26,653 nt of DNA, taken from NCBI GenBank assembly GCA_934553285.1, contig CAKTFD010000018.1, positions 1 to 26,653 on the forward strand, read 5' to 3'. The notes beneath the pieces are model-generated. The model did no database searches and had not been told where the DNA came from. It saw nothing but the letters and a program-made list of their open reading frames with translations. Positions 16,922 through 23,121 of the stretch are shown in pieces. A program made the position numbers and the translations under genes. The DNA comes from an uncultured Faecalibacterium sp. GTDB taxonomy: Bacteria; Bacillota; Clostridia; Oscillospirales; Ruminococcaceae. The first letter of the stretch is position 1; the number at the start of each line of letters is the position of its first letter.

Positions 16922-18160
16922 ATGACAAAAACAAATCCCATCAAACTTCACCTCAACCGTATGTCCTTTGAGATGACCCGTCAGTGCAACCTCGCCTGTG
17001 CCCACTGTGCCCGTGGAGAAGCGCAGGATGCCGTTATCAAACGGGAATACATTGACCGTGTGCTAGACCAAATCGACTACCTGTATCACCTGACCCTGAC
17101 CGGCGGTGAACCCTCGCTCCATCCTGACCTGATAGAATATGTCGTAGACGGAGTTATCAAGCGCGGTATCCGGCTACGTTATTTTGATATGACTATTAAC
17201 GGTACTGTCCGGGATGAACGTATTGCGGCGGCACTGGATAAAATCGCTGATTGGTGTGGACGCTGGCAAGTATATGCAGACCATCAAAACCTTGAAAACA
17301 CGCCTGATAAATTTGATGGTGTTGTAAGTTTGCGAATCAGCAGCGATATTTTTCATCGTTCCTTTGATATCTGCAAACCGGAAGAAACGCTGGAATTTTA
17401 TAAGGCGCACTGTAAATCAGACCGTGTAACGTTCAGTATGAATGACTTGAAACCCAAGAATGAGGACGGAAAGAAAGATGCACTTCGCAAAACAGGCAGA
17501 GGGGCACACATGACAGAAGCAGACTGGAAACGCTCTGGATATGAGGTGTGGTCTACCAGTTGTCCATATCACCGCTTCGATACAGAACAGGAGGGTGTAA
17601 TGATGTGCCACTATTATCTGCCCGATGGAACAAAACATCTTGAACCGCCAGGAACAAAGTGGATTGATACAGGCATTGATATTACGACAACCGGAAAATT
17701 TCTCAAAACAAGTTTCTGCTCCTATGAAGAAACGGACGAACTGGCGCAGGACAGTATCATGGAATACAGCCTGTATGAGTGTATGCTCCGGTGGAATGCC
17801 CGGTATCCCCTGTATGCGGATGAAGCAGATACATTGTACCGCACACCCATGAATTATGTCGCAAACGGTCTGGTAGATGATGCAGGCATTGTGGCGGCTC
17901 AACAGATGACCTTTGGCCTGATTGACCTCCGGCAGAAGATTCAGAAGTCCGCACCGCAACTCCCGTTCTCCGTGATAGCAGATGCCACCTATGAACCGTT
18001 TATGAAAGCCATTACCGGTGCGCCGAAAGAGGAAGTATACGCCAGCAAGCGGGAAGCAAAGCTCAAACTGGACAGGGCACTTCTATCCGCAGCGTTTATG
18101 CCCCGGCGCAAGGAACCCCGTACCTATGAGGAAATGATGGACTATCTGGCAACCTATTAA
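16922..18160 (+). CDS. Orphan radical SAM enzyme
   Basis: The 412-aa protein has the radical SAM 4Fe-4S motif CNLACAHC, with Cys22, Cys26 and Cys29, and the SAM-binding GGEP motif at 61-64. Further cysteines at 214, 229, 266 and 287 may bind an auxiliary cluster, but their spacing does not match the SPASM consensus I know. It does not look like a viperin. No peptide precursor, transporter or partner enzyme was found next to it, so substrate and product are unknown. AAAGGAG precedes ATG 16922. A 13-bp direct repeat TAAAAGTTCACTT lies just upstream (16861-16873) and again over the stop codon (18158-18170), so the gene looks like a cassette. A RelE-type toxin-antitoxin follows. Confidence 0.88.
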   Translation: MTKTNPIKLHLNRMSFEMTRQCNLACAHCARGEAQDAVIKREYIDRVLDQIDYLYHLTLTGGEPSLHPDLIEYVVDGVIKRGIRLRYFDMTINGTVRDERIAAALDKIADWCGRWQVYADHQNLENTPDKFDGVVSLRISSDIFHRSFDICKPEETLEFYKAHCKSDRVTFSMNDLKPKNEDGKKDALRKTGRGAHMTEADWKRSGYEVWSTSCPYHRFDTEQEGVMMCHYYLPDGTKHLEPPGTKWIDTGIDITTTGKFLKTSFCSYEETDELAQDSIMEYSLYECMLRWNARYPLYADEADTLYRTPMNYVANGLVDDAGIVAAQQMTFGLIDLRQKIQKSAPQLPFSVIADATYEPFMKAITGAPKEEVYASKREAKLKLDRALLSAAFMPRRKEPRTYEEMMDYLATY

Positions 18161-18216
18161 AAGTTCACTTATAACGCAGTATGCAATCCCGGCGGCGTGC
18201 CCACTTATAGGAATGA

Positions 18217-18245
18217 TTGAATTTGATGGTGCTTCGTGATATAAT
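18217..18245 (+). promoter_or_regulatory. Promoter of the toxin-antitoxin pair
   Basis: TTGAAT and TATAAT are separated by exactly 17 bp, ending 31 bp before the antitoxin ATG at 18277. The spacer and -10 are close to consensus. Confidence 0.75.
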
Positions 18246-18276
18246 ATAAGAAACTAGAAACCGTGAGGTGATTTTT

Positions 18277-18504
18277 ATGAGCGTTCGTGAACAGCTGAAT
18301 CAGTTGACCGCCACTCTGCCCGATTATAAACTGGCCTATGTACTGGCATACGTTCAGGGATTGATTGCTGACGAAAAAGCAGAAGAAGCAGACGATGCCT
18401 ACTGTGAACAGCTTTTGAAAGAATATCAGAATGACCCTGACCCGCACAAGACAGATGCCATCCCGCTGGAACAGCTGGCGCAGGAGTTAGGGGTTGCCCT
18501 ATGA
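18277..18504 (+). CDS. Antitoxin of a RelE-type toxin-antitoxin pair
   Basis: The 75-aa acidic protein starts MSVREQLNQLTATLPDYKL and has a helical N terminus. Its C terminus (PHKTDAIPLEQLAQELGV) is of the kind that wraps around a RelE toxin. ATG 18277 is chosen because GAGGTG lies six or so bases upstream; a GTG at 18268 overlaps that site. Its last four bases overlap the toxin start, the usual coupled arrangement with antitoxin first. The assignment rests mainly on size and position next to the toxin. Confidence 0.75.
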   Translation: MSVREQLNQLTATLPDYKLAYVLAYVQGLIADEKAEEADDAYCEQLLKEYQNDPDPHKTDAIPLEQLAQELGVAL

Positions 18505-18749
18505 AGTACAAAATCGTTGTCGAAAAGCGGGCGGCAAAGTTCATCCGAAAACAGCAACCGGCACAGCAGAAGCGAATCCTTGAAGCATTGGCACAGTTGC
18601 CCTTTGTAGGTGATATCAAACCAATGGCCGGAATGAGCGGCTTCTATCGGCTCAGAGTGGGTGATTATCGCATTCTGTACACGGTAGAAGAAGAAATCAT
18701 TACCGTTCGTGTGACTAATGCCGGGAACCGTGGGGATATCTACAAATAA
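18501..18749 (+). CDS. RelE/ParE-family toxin
   Basis: The 82-aa basic protein has the compact RelE fold pattern. It shows an N-terminal strand KYKIVVEKRAAKFI, two helices, the strand GFYRLRVGDYRILYTV with conserved arginines, and a final strand ITVRVTNAGNR ending in Tyr-Lys. RelE proteins cut mRNA on the ribosome, whereas ParE proteins poison gyrase; the Arg-rich GDYRILY motif favours RelE. It starts inside the antitoxin stop through ATGA, indicating translational coupling. A strong terminator follows. It probably stabilises the element in the host. Confidence 0.88.
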   Translation: MKYKIVVEKRAAKFIRKQQPAQQKRILEALAQLPFVGDIKPMAGMSGFYRLRVGDYRILYTVEEEIITVRVTNAGNRGDIYK

Positions 18750-18792
18750 CACACAGATGATAGAATCGGACGTTATGACACACATAATACAA

Positions 18793-18834
18793 CACCCTGT
18801 CACTCGATGTTGAATGGCAGGGTGCTTTTGTTTT
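18793..18834 (+). terminator. Rho-independent terminator of the toxin-antitoxin pair
   Basis: CACCCTGTCA (18793-18802) pairs with TGGCAGGGTG (18815-18824) through 10 bp with one G-T, followed by CTTTTGTTTT. Confidence 0.9.
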
Positions 18835-18852
18835 AGGCCAGGGACAGTCCTC

Positions 18853-19083
18853 CTAAGGCTCCTTTTTCTTTTTGCGGACTGATATCCCGTGCTTTTTGGC
18901 GTTTTCCAGAAAGGCATTGTGGCGCACATCTTTCAGGGCTGCTTCATTGCGTTCTGCACGCGCAGTCTCTGCACGCTTTTTCTGGTATTCTCGATACTGC
19001 TGCAAAGGCATCCAACCGGGAGTACGCCAAAGATGCTTACTGACGGGTGGCGTTCCTGAGGGCAGGTATTTCTTACTTGCCAT
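18853..19083 (-). CDS. Small basic hypothetical protein
   Basis: The 76-aa protein is rich in lysine, arginine and alanine and ends in a KKKKEP tail. Residues about 27-50 (QQYREYQKKRAETARAERNEA) look like an amphipathic or coiled helix. AAGGAG lies 8 bases before ATG 19083 and partly overlaps the stop of the 54-aa gene upstream, so the two are coupled. I do not recognise a family; nucleic-acid binding is possible from charge alone. Confidence 0.65.
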   Translation of the reverse strand: MASKKYLPSGTPPVSKHLWRTPGWMPLQQYREYQKKRAETARAERNEAALKDVRHNAFLENAKKHGISVRKKKKEP

Positions 19084-19095
19084 GGTGTCGGCTCC

Positions 19096-19260
19096 TTAAT
19101 TCGTAAAGACAGAAGCGATTGAGGCGAGGACGTACAAAATAGTAAGTCCACCAAAGAGCAGCATACACCACCCGCAGCCAAGGGGGCGGCCGTGCTCTCG
19201 GTCACTCTGAATGGAACTGTACATAGCGTAATCAATAAAAGGATTGTGTTTGCGTGACAT
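19096..19260 (-). CDS. Small single-span membrane protein (54 aa)
   Basis: From ATG 19260, behind a strong AGGAGG, the frame encodes 54 residues starting MSRKHNPFIDYAMYSS. The C-terminal half (CGWCMLLFGGLTILYVLASI onward) is a predicted transmembrane helix with a CxxC at its start. The stop TAA at 19096-19098 runs into the ribosome site of the next gene, 13 bases from its ATG. A TATAAT-like -10 lies at 19314-19319 on the minus strand. No family recognised. Confidence 0.65.
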   Translation of the reverse strand: MSRKHNPFIDYAMYSSIQSDREHGRPLGCGWCMLLFGGLTILYVLASIASVFTN

Positions 19261-19360
19261 AGTATTTTCCTCCTGTAAGGTGTGGTATGATGTGTGTCTT
19301 TCGGATTGATTGCATTATAACAGGCATAATGTCCTATTAACAGGATTTACAAGTGCACTT

Positions 19361-19930
19361 TTAAGTTTTTGGGCTGCTCAGATACTCCCGAATCATCCGC
19401 TCCAACGTGGGACGCGTGACATGCAAAAGTTCTGCCAGCTGGCCTTTGTTCAGTTCCCGGCGGGTATAGCGGGCATACAGAGCAGGAAAATTATCAGGTA
19501 TAGCGACCTTCTTTCTGCCCTTGTACACTCCGTTCCGTTTGGCAATCGCAATGCCCTCCCGCTGTCTGTCCAGCAAATTTTGCCGCTCAAACTCATTGAT
19601 AGCCGCAATCATTGTCAACATCAGCTTACCGGTGGGTGTTCCGGTGTCCAAATTCTCTTTGTTGCTGACCAGATGCACGCCCTTTGCCTGCAAGTGCTCC
19701 ACCATCTCCAACAGGTCTTTGGTGCTGCGTGCAAGGCGGCTGAAATCGTGGATATAGACCGTATCGCCTTCCCGCACATAGTCCAGCATCGCTTGCAGTT
19801 GGGGTCTGTCCATGCTCTTGCCGCTGATTTTTTCGGTGAACCACTTCTCAACGCCGTGCTTCTTGAGCGCTTCTATCTGGCGAGCTTCGTTCTGTTCTTC
19901 GGTGCTGACGCGGACGTATGCGACCTTCAT
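19361..19930 (-). CDS. Serine recombinase (resolvase/invertase family)
   Basis: The 189-aa protein is a compact serine recombinase. Ser9 in AYVRVSTEEQ is the nucleophile. The catalytic arginines include those in DFSRLARS (about 84-91), and the E-helix begins TMIAAINEFERQNLLDRQREG. A short C-terminal helix-turn-helix (KGQLAELLHVTRPTLERMI) binds DNA. This is the size of Tn3/Gin-type resolvases, not of large serine integrases. In an element that already has a tyrosine integrase, it more likely resolves multimers or inverts a segment than integrates. A GAGG site precedes the ATG. No obvious crossover repeats were identified beside it. Confidence 0.92.
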   Translation of the reverse strand: MKVAYVRVSTEEQNEARQIEALKKHGVEKWFTEKISGKSMDRPQLQAMLDYVREGDTVYIHDFSRLARSTKDLLEMVEHLQAKGVHLVSNKENLDTGTPTGKLMLTMIAAINEFERQNLLDRQREGIAIAKRNGVYKGRKKVAIPDNFPALYARYTRRELNKGQLAELLHVTRPTLERMIREYLSSPKT

Positions 19931-20072
19931 AATATAACCTCACTGGCTGATATGAAAAATAGGGTCAGAGATGACAGAAATTATTGAAAACAATGCCAAA
20001 ACCGACCCCAGATTGCAATATATGGGATAGAATCGGGTGGAAAAATACGGTGTACCCTAGTTTACAGCGTTC

Positions 20073-20387
20073 TTACATCTGCAAGTCCAGAGTGACCGGG
20101 AATGGCATGGTATCCGATGTGACCGTTACCACATGATTGTTTTCGTCCTCTTCCACGATATCACACTGGAAAGATGCACCACTCAGGGAAAAGCCGCCGT
20201 TCCGTTTCTTGGGGCGTTTCATTACGTTGCCGAAAATATCAGGGATGCCGTTGATTTTGTGCAGTTCCACCCGTTCCGTCCGAATCCATGTAAAAAGGGT
20301 GTTGTTGCCCTGCCCAGCGCTGACAAGTACACTGGTAAACCTCTGGATGTAGTCGTACAGTTCTTTTGCGGTCATAGTCTTTTCCAT
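20073..20387 (-). CDS. Hypothetical protein of the SprT operon
   Basis: The 104-aa protein starts MEKTMTAKELYDYIQRF and ends in a beta-rich section with TVTSDTMPFPVTLDL. I recognise no family. Its ribosome site GGAGG overlaps the last codons of the XRE gene upstream, and the two genes are only five bases apart, so translation is coupled. It is the last gene of the minus-strand operon. Confidence 0.7.
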   Translation of the reverse strand: MEKTMTAKELYDYIQRFTSVLVSAGQGNNTLFTWIRTERVELHKINGIPDIFGNVMKRPKKRNGGFSLSGASFQCDIVEEDENNHVVTVTSDTMPFPVTLDLQM

Positions 20388-20392
20388 TGATT

Positions 20393-20617
20393 TTATTCCT
20401 CCGTTTTGTTCTTTGAATCGGTCAAGCCCAGCAGATAATCCGTGGATACCTCAAACAGCTGTGCCAGCTGGATGATATTAGCCGTTGTCGGGGTCATGGT
20501 GTCACTCTCCCACCCATACACAGCCCGCCGAGTAACTCCCACCGCCTTTGCAACGTCTGTCTTGGTGTATCCCTGTGCCATGCGCAGATTTTTCAGTCGA
20601 TACGATGTGGTGCTCAT
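20393..20617 (-). CDS. XRE-family helix-turn-helix regulator of the element
   Basis: The 74-aa protein is almost entirely a Cro/C1-type helix-turn-helix: YRLKNLRMAQGYTKTDVAKA, then VTRRAVYGWES, and the tail VSTDYLLGLTDS. ATG 20617 is supported by AAGGAGG five bases upstream; the upstream in-frame ATG at 20644 has none. It lies within the small-protein operon, so it may autoregulate that operon. It is one of two obvious candidates, with the CopG-like protein, to bind the palindromic sites scattered in the element. Confidence 0.88.
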   Translation of the reverse strand: MSTTSYRLKNLRMAQGYTKTDVAKAVGVTRRAVYGWESDTMTPTTANIIQLAQLFEVSTDYLLGLTDSKNKTEE

Positions 20618-20641
20618 AATGTCCTCCTTATAATAGATGTG

Positions 20642-20674
20642 CATTCTCTCACAGCCCGGTGTTCTCTGTCCCGG
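20642..20674 (-). repeat. Intergenic leader repeat, copy 1
   Basis: A shorter copy of a spacer repeat, with CTCTCAC and GTTCTCTGTCCCG on the plus strand. It lies between the 91-aa gene and the XRE gene. Copies 2 and 3 are at 20986-21036 and 21263-21314. Confidence 0.55.
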
Positions 20675-20689
20675 TGGTACTCCCGGCGG

Positions 20690-20965
20690 TCAGGCAACAT
20701 CCACAATAATGCTGTTCCCGTGAATCGTCAGAATCTCGTACTCAACACTCAGCTCTTCCTTGCAGATCATCTTGCTGATTTTGTGGATCTCTTTGCGCGG
20801 CAGAGAAAATGACCCGTCTGCGCTTGTCAGCGTGATATTCTTCTTGCACAAACGTGCGGTTATTGCATCAAAGACAAAGAATGTGGTGCCCTCAGCCAGA
20901 ACAGCGCACAGCGTGCCAGCCTGCCCGGATACTTCCTTAACAAATCTCTCCATGGATATTCTCAT
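20690..20965 (-). CDS. Hypothetical protein (91 aa)
   Basis: ATG 20965 follows GGGAGG by 10 bases and gives 91 aa starting MRISMERFVKEVSGQAGTL. The rest alternates beta-strand-like stretches with a short basic helix (LPRKEIHKISKMICKE) and ends in a strand (GNSIIVDVA). No family recognised. The longer open frame to 21013 includes the leader repeat and is not favoured. It belongs to the same operon as the SprT-like and XRE genes. Confidence 0.65.
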   Translation of the reverse strand: MRISMERFVKEVSGQAGTLCAVLAEGTTFFVFDAITARLCKKNITLTSADGSFSLPRKEIHKISKMICKEELSVEYEILTIHGNSIIVDVA

Positions 20966-20985
20966 AATTGATGACCTCCCGTGTT

Positions 20986-21036
20986 TTCTCAACAAGATGA
21001 GAACTGCTCTCACTCGTTCCCGTGTTCTCTGTCCCG
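20986..21036 (-). repeat. Intergenic leader repeat, copy 2
   Basis: About 50 bp, aligned to 21263-21314 at roughly three-quarters identity by eye. Shared blocks on the plus strand are CTCAACAA, CTCTCACTCGT and CTCTGTC. It fills the gap between the 66-aa gene stop and the 91-aa gene ribosome site. Confidence 0.65.
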
Positions 21037-21051
21037 ATTAAAGTAAACTTT

Positions 21052-21252
21052 TTAGTGCATCCACAAACGGCACAACGTTCCATCCGGCAGATACTGCACA
21101 CGGCGGCTCTCTCCGTCCTCGGTGACTGCATCTATATCCACCGCGATACCATCCCGGCGGGCTTTGTTCTGGGCGGCTCTCACGGCCTGATACAGAAGCG
21201 GGGTAGAACCGCACGCCTTGCCATTGACAGAAAGATTGTACATGATGACCAT
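21052..21252 (-). CDS. Hypothetical protein (66 aa)
   Basis: From ATG 21252, preceded by GAGAGGG, the product is 66 aa starting MVIMYNLSVNGKACGSTPL. It has a helix (LYQAVRAAQNKARRDG) flanked by strands and ends RVQYLPDGTLCRLWMH. No family recognised. An alternative ATG at 21243 would remove three residues. It lies between the SprT-like gene and the 91-aa gene with repeat-filled gaps on both sides. Confidence 0.6.
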   Translation of the reverse strand: MVIMYNLSVNGKACGSTPLLYQAVRAAQNKARRDGIAVDIDAVTEDGESRRVQYLPDGTLCRLWMH

Positions 21253-21262
21253 CGTTTGACCC

Positions 21263-21314
21263 TCTCTCAACAAAAGCGGCACTACTCTCACTCGTGCCCT
21301 CGCTCTCTGTCTTG
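21263..21314 (-). repeat. Intergenic leader repeat, copy 3
   Basis: The upstream-most copy of the operon spacer repeat, between the SprT-like gene stop and the 66-aa gene ribosome site. Confidence 0.65.
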
Positions 21315-21320
21315 CTATGA

Positions 21321-21983
21321 TTAGTCAGCCTTTACGAACATCTCCATGCAGTCCGCACAGATGACCCGCACTTCCTTGGTTGACCGGATGATAGTACCAC
21401 ACTTGGGGCATATCCACCGCCGGGTGCTGCTCTTTGCTTTGGGCGGTTTTGGTGCACCGGTCTGACTGCTTCCCGGTGCTGTACTGCCTGCACCAGTGCC
21501 CGCCATATCTGCCCATGCAAGGCGCTCACCCATCTGGATATCTTCCCACCCCTGAAAGATGATGAAGTCCAACAACTCTTCTGACGGGCTTGTAATAGTC
21601 CAGCCGTACTTCTCATGATGTGCAACGGTCAGACCGTGTGCTTCTGCCTGTTCCCTAAACTTGCCGTTGTGATAGACCCCGTTGTTGCTCGTGTCCTTGA
21701 TACCGTTCTCCAGATTGTACTCGTGCACCATCTCGTGCAACAGTGTGGCGGCAGTTTCTTCAATGGGGCGGTCAAGTGTGGCAGAGGAAATGTTTATCTC
21801 GTACTTGTTCTCCTGTCCGGCTTTCCAGACCTTGCTACAGGTGATGTGGCCGTATGCGGACGGGGTCTTTTTCAGGCTGATGATGGGTTCGGGCAGCTTG
21901 CCTGCAAAGTAGTGCTTGTTGAGCTCGCGGAACATCTTTTCCAGCTGACCGGCAGCGCGGGAGGTTTTGACAGTCTGTTTCAT
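21321..21983 (-). CDS. SprT-like zinc metalloprotein
   Basis: The 220-aa protein has a SprT-like domain with the zinc motif HEMVHEYN (His83, Glu84, His87) and a later histidine-rich stretch, GVYHNGKF with EAHGL. A Gly/Ser/Pro-rich linker (about 165-190) leads to a C-terminal zinc ribbon CPKCG and CADC. SprT/Spartan proteins in eukaryotes cut DNA-protein crosslinks; roles of the bacterial and mobile-element forms are little known. ATG 21983 is chosen with GAAAGGA upstream; an in-frame ATG at 22001 is possible. It heads a minus-strand operon with small proteins and an XRE regulator, behind a terminator. Confidence 0.9.
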   Translation of the reverse strand: MKQTVKTSRAAGQLEKMFRELNKHYFAGKLPEPIISLKKTPSAYGHITCSKVWKAGQENKYEINISSATLDRPIEETAATLLHEMVHEYNLENGIKDTSNNGVYHNGKFREQAEAHGLTVAHHEKYGWTITSPSEELLDFIIFQGWEDIQMGERLAWADMAGTGAGSTAPGSSQTGAPKPPKAKSSTRRWICPKCGTIIRSTKEVRVICADCMEMFVKAD

Positions 21984-22014
21984 GGTCTTGTATCCTTTCA
22001 TCGTATGTTTCTTG

Positions 22015-22054
22015 AAAAAAGCCGGGACAGATGTTATAATAGTTCCATCCCGGC
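22015..22054 (-). terminator. Rho-independent terminator upstream of the SprT-like gene
   Basis: On the minus strand GCCGGGA and TCCCGGC pair around a 20-base loop and are followed by TTTTTT (22015-22020). It ends the 91-aa gene transcript and includes one CCCGGCGG octamer. Confidence 0.8.
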
Positions 22055-22080
22055 GGACGGTTCTTCCTAGTGGTGGTGTA

Positions 22081-22356
22081 TTAGGTGATGGTCAGGCGGG
22101 TTCCGGTCACGGTCTTGCTGTATTCGCTGTATAGGTCAGGCGCAACTGCCTTGATGGCCTTACTGTCAAGCCGTGTGCTGGAAAAATCAGACAGGCGGAC
22201 TTTGTGGCAACCGACTTCCAAATAATTGGTGGAACGTTCTGCAAGCTCTGTCTTGATTTGTTCTTTGAGCGCTTCCTGTTCGGCCTGTGCAGCCTCGATC
22301 AGTTGGGCGGCCTCTTTGTACTGTTCAACCAGAATCAGCAATGCGTCAATACTCAT
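22081..22356 (-). CDS. Hypothetical phage/element protein with N-terminal coiled helix
   Basis: The 91-aa protein starts MSIDALLILVEQYKEAAQLI and has a long N-terminal helix likely to form a coiled coil (to about residue 40). A beta-rich part follows, ending DSKAIKAVAPDLYSEYSKT and TRLTIT. That ending resembles a motif I recall in small phage and ICE proteins of unknown role; no firm family. AAAGGAAG precedes ATG 22356. A minus-strand promoter TTGCAT-17-TATACT lies at 22435-22463, in the divergent control region. Confidence 0.72.
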   Translation of the reverse strand: MSIDALLILVEQYKEAAQLIEAAQAEQEALKEQIKTELAERSTNYLEVGCHKVRLSDFSSTRLDSKAIKAVAPDLYSEYSKTVTGTRLTIT

Positions 22357-22434
22357 GCGGGATACTTCCTTTCTGTGTAGTTCATCGTGGGTGTTGGTGT
22401 TCGTGTATCGGGAAGTGGTGTTCCCGATGACATA

Positions 22435-22542
22435 AGTATACGCCTGATTGAGTAATCATGCAAGATGGAATAGTGTACAAAGAAAATTCAACAATCCTGT
22501 GCAAAACGCATAATTGCACAATCATGCAACAAGGAGTATACA
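22435..22542. promoter_or_regulatory. Divergent promoter/operator region
   Basis: Leftward promoter: ATGCAA (22458-22463) and AGTATA (22435-22440), read on the minus strand as TTGCAT-17-TATACT. Rightward promoter: TTGCAC (22514-22519), 17 bp, TATACA (22537-22542). The direct repeat AATCATGCAA occurs at 22454-22463 and 22520-22529, so one copy overlaps each promoter. An inverted repeat GTGCAA/TTGCAC lies at 22499-22519. A shared repressor is likely, the CopG-like protein being the natural candidate. Confidence 0.65.
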
Positions 22543-22563
22543 TATAAGAGTAGGAGAAAAGCA

Positions 22564-22797
22564 ATGGGCGGTAGAACCAGCGCGGCAAGTCACAACAAAT
22601 ACAACGCGAAAGCATACGACCGGGTGAACCTTGTTGTTCCGAAAGGACAGAAGGAACAGATTCAAGAGTATGCCCAAGAACGCGGAATGAGTTTGAACGG
22701 GTATATCAACAACCTGATAAAAGCCGATATGGGTGACAGATTGACCCTCGGCGGGGTAGTTAAAAATCCCGAAAGTGAACCTTTAGAGGAAGAATGA
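22564..22797 (+). CDS. CopG/Arc-like ribbon-helix-helix protein
   Basis: The 77-aa protein has an unstructured N terminus (GGRTSAASHNKYNAKAYD), then the ribbon strand RVNLVVPKGQKEQI, then helices EYAQERGMSLNGYINNLI, typical of ribbon-helix-helix DNA-binding proteins. The C terminus is acidic. AGGAG precedes the ATG. It reads divergently from the 91-aa gene. Such proteins usually repress their own promoter or act in plasmid copy or partition control. Confidence 0.85.
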   Translation: MGGRTSAASHNKYNAKAYDRVNLVVPKGQKEQIQEYAQERGMSLNGYINNLIKADMGDRLTLGGVVKNPESEPLEEE

Positions 22798-22840
22798 CCT
22801 AGTTGTTCTATCTCCCCATCACGGCCAATAATAAAAATAG

Positions 22841-22870
22841 CCCTCTGCCTTTTTACTGGCAGGGGGTTTT
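22841..22870 (+). terminator. Rho-independent terminator of the CopG-like gene
   Basis: CCCTCTGCC (22841-22849) pairs with GGCAGGGGG (22858-22866) with one G-T, followed by TTTT. Confidence 0.85.
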
Positions 22871-23121
22871 GTCATGTCATGGAATAGATGAAAATCATCG
22901 AAAATGCGTTATATTTATGCAATCTACGATAATATACAGCCGGGATAACACGCGATGATAAGACAAACAAATATAACGATAATACGTCAATTATCGAAGC
23001 ATTGTCCGGTAACATCTCCGGGGGATTGTTGTGTTAAATATGTATACATGTTGCTCAGCATGTAATATTGATGTGTTGAAATATACTTTTTAATCTCTGC
23101 TATCCCGGCGGGATTAGTGTA
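22871..23121. other. AT-rich spacer before the integrase stop
   Basis: No gene was found between the CopG-like terminator and the integrase stop, apart from the terminator itself. The stretch is AT-rich with repeated ATCG/CGAT words near 22895-23000 and one CCCGGCGG octamer at 23104. Confidence 0.5.

Larger units (their letters stand above)
16260..21050. promoter_or_regulatory. Dispersed palindromic sites AAGTNNACTT (5 copies)
   Basis: Copies are at 16260 (AAGTACACTT), 16864 and 18161 (AAGTTCACTT), 19351 (AAGTGCACTT, a perfect palindrome) and 21041 (AAGTAAACTT). Most are preceded or followed by an A/T run. Those at 16864, 18161 and 19351 lie upstream of the radical SAM, toxin-antitoxin and 54-aa units. 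They may be operators of an element regulator. Confidence 0.45.
13742..23111. repeat. Dispersed octamer CCCGGCGG (14 copies)
   Basis: Starts in plus orientation: 13742, 13943, 15101, 18188, 19456, 20682, 21153, 22049, 23104. Starts of the reverse form CCGCCGGG: 14461, 15178, 16347, 16839, 21417. They lie both within genes and between them. One more is at 13030 in the flanking remnant. In the host block 1-11485, I found only 134, 196, 2278 and 8601. Confidence 0.75.

Noticed and set aside
16922..18160. Radical SAM protein as a prokaryotic viperin
   Set aside because: The cluster motif context and length do not match what I know of viperins, and no nucleotide kinase lies beside it.
19361..19930. 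Serine recombinase as the enzyme that integrated the element
   Set aside because: It is a small resolvase-type protein located internally. The tyrosine recombinase beside attR, with a relic beside attL, fits the integration site better.
20642..21314. Spaced repeats considered as a CRISPR array
   Set aside because: Only three imperfect copies, separated by whole genes, with no cas genes nearby.
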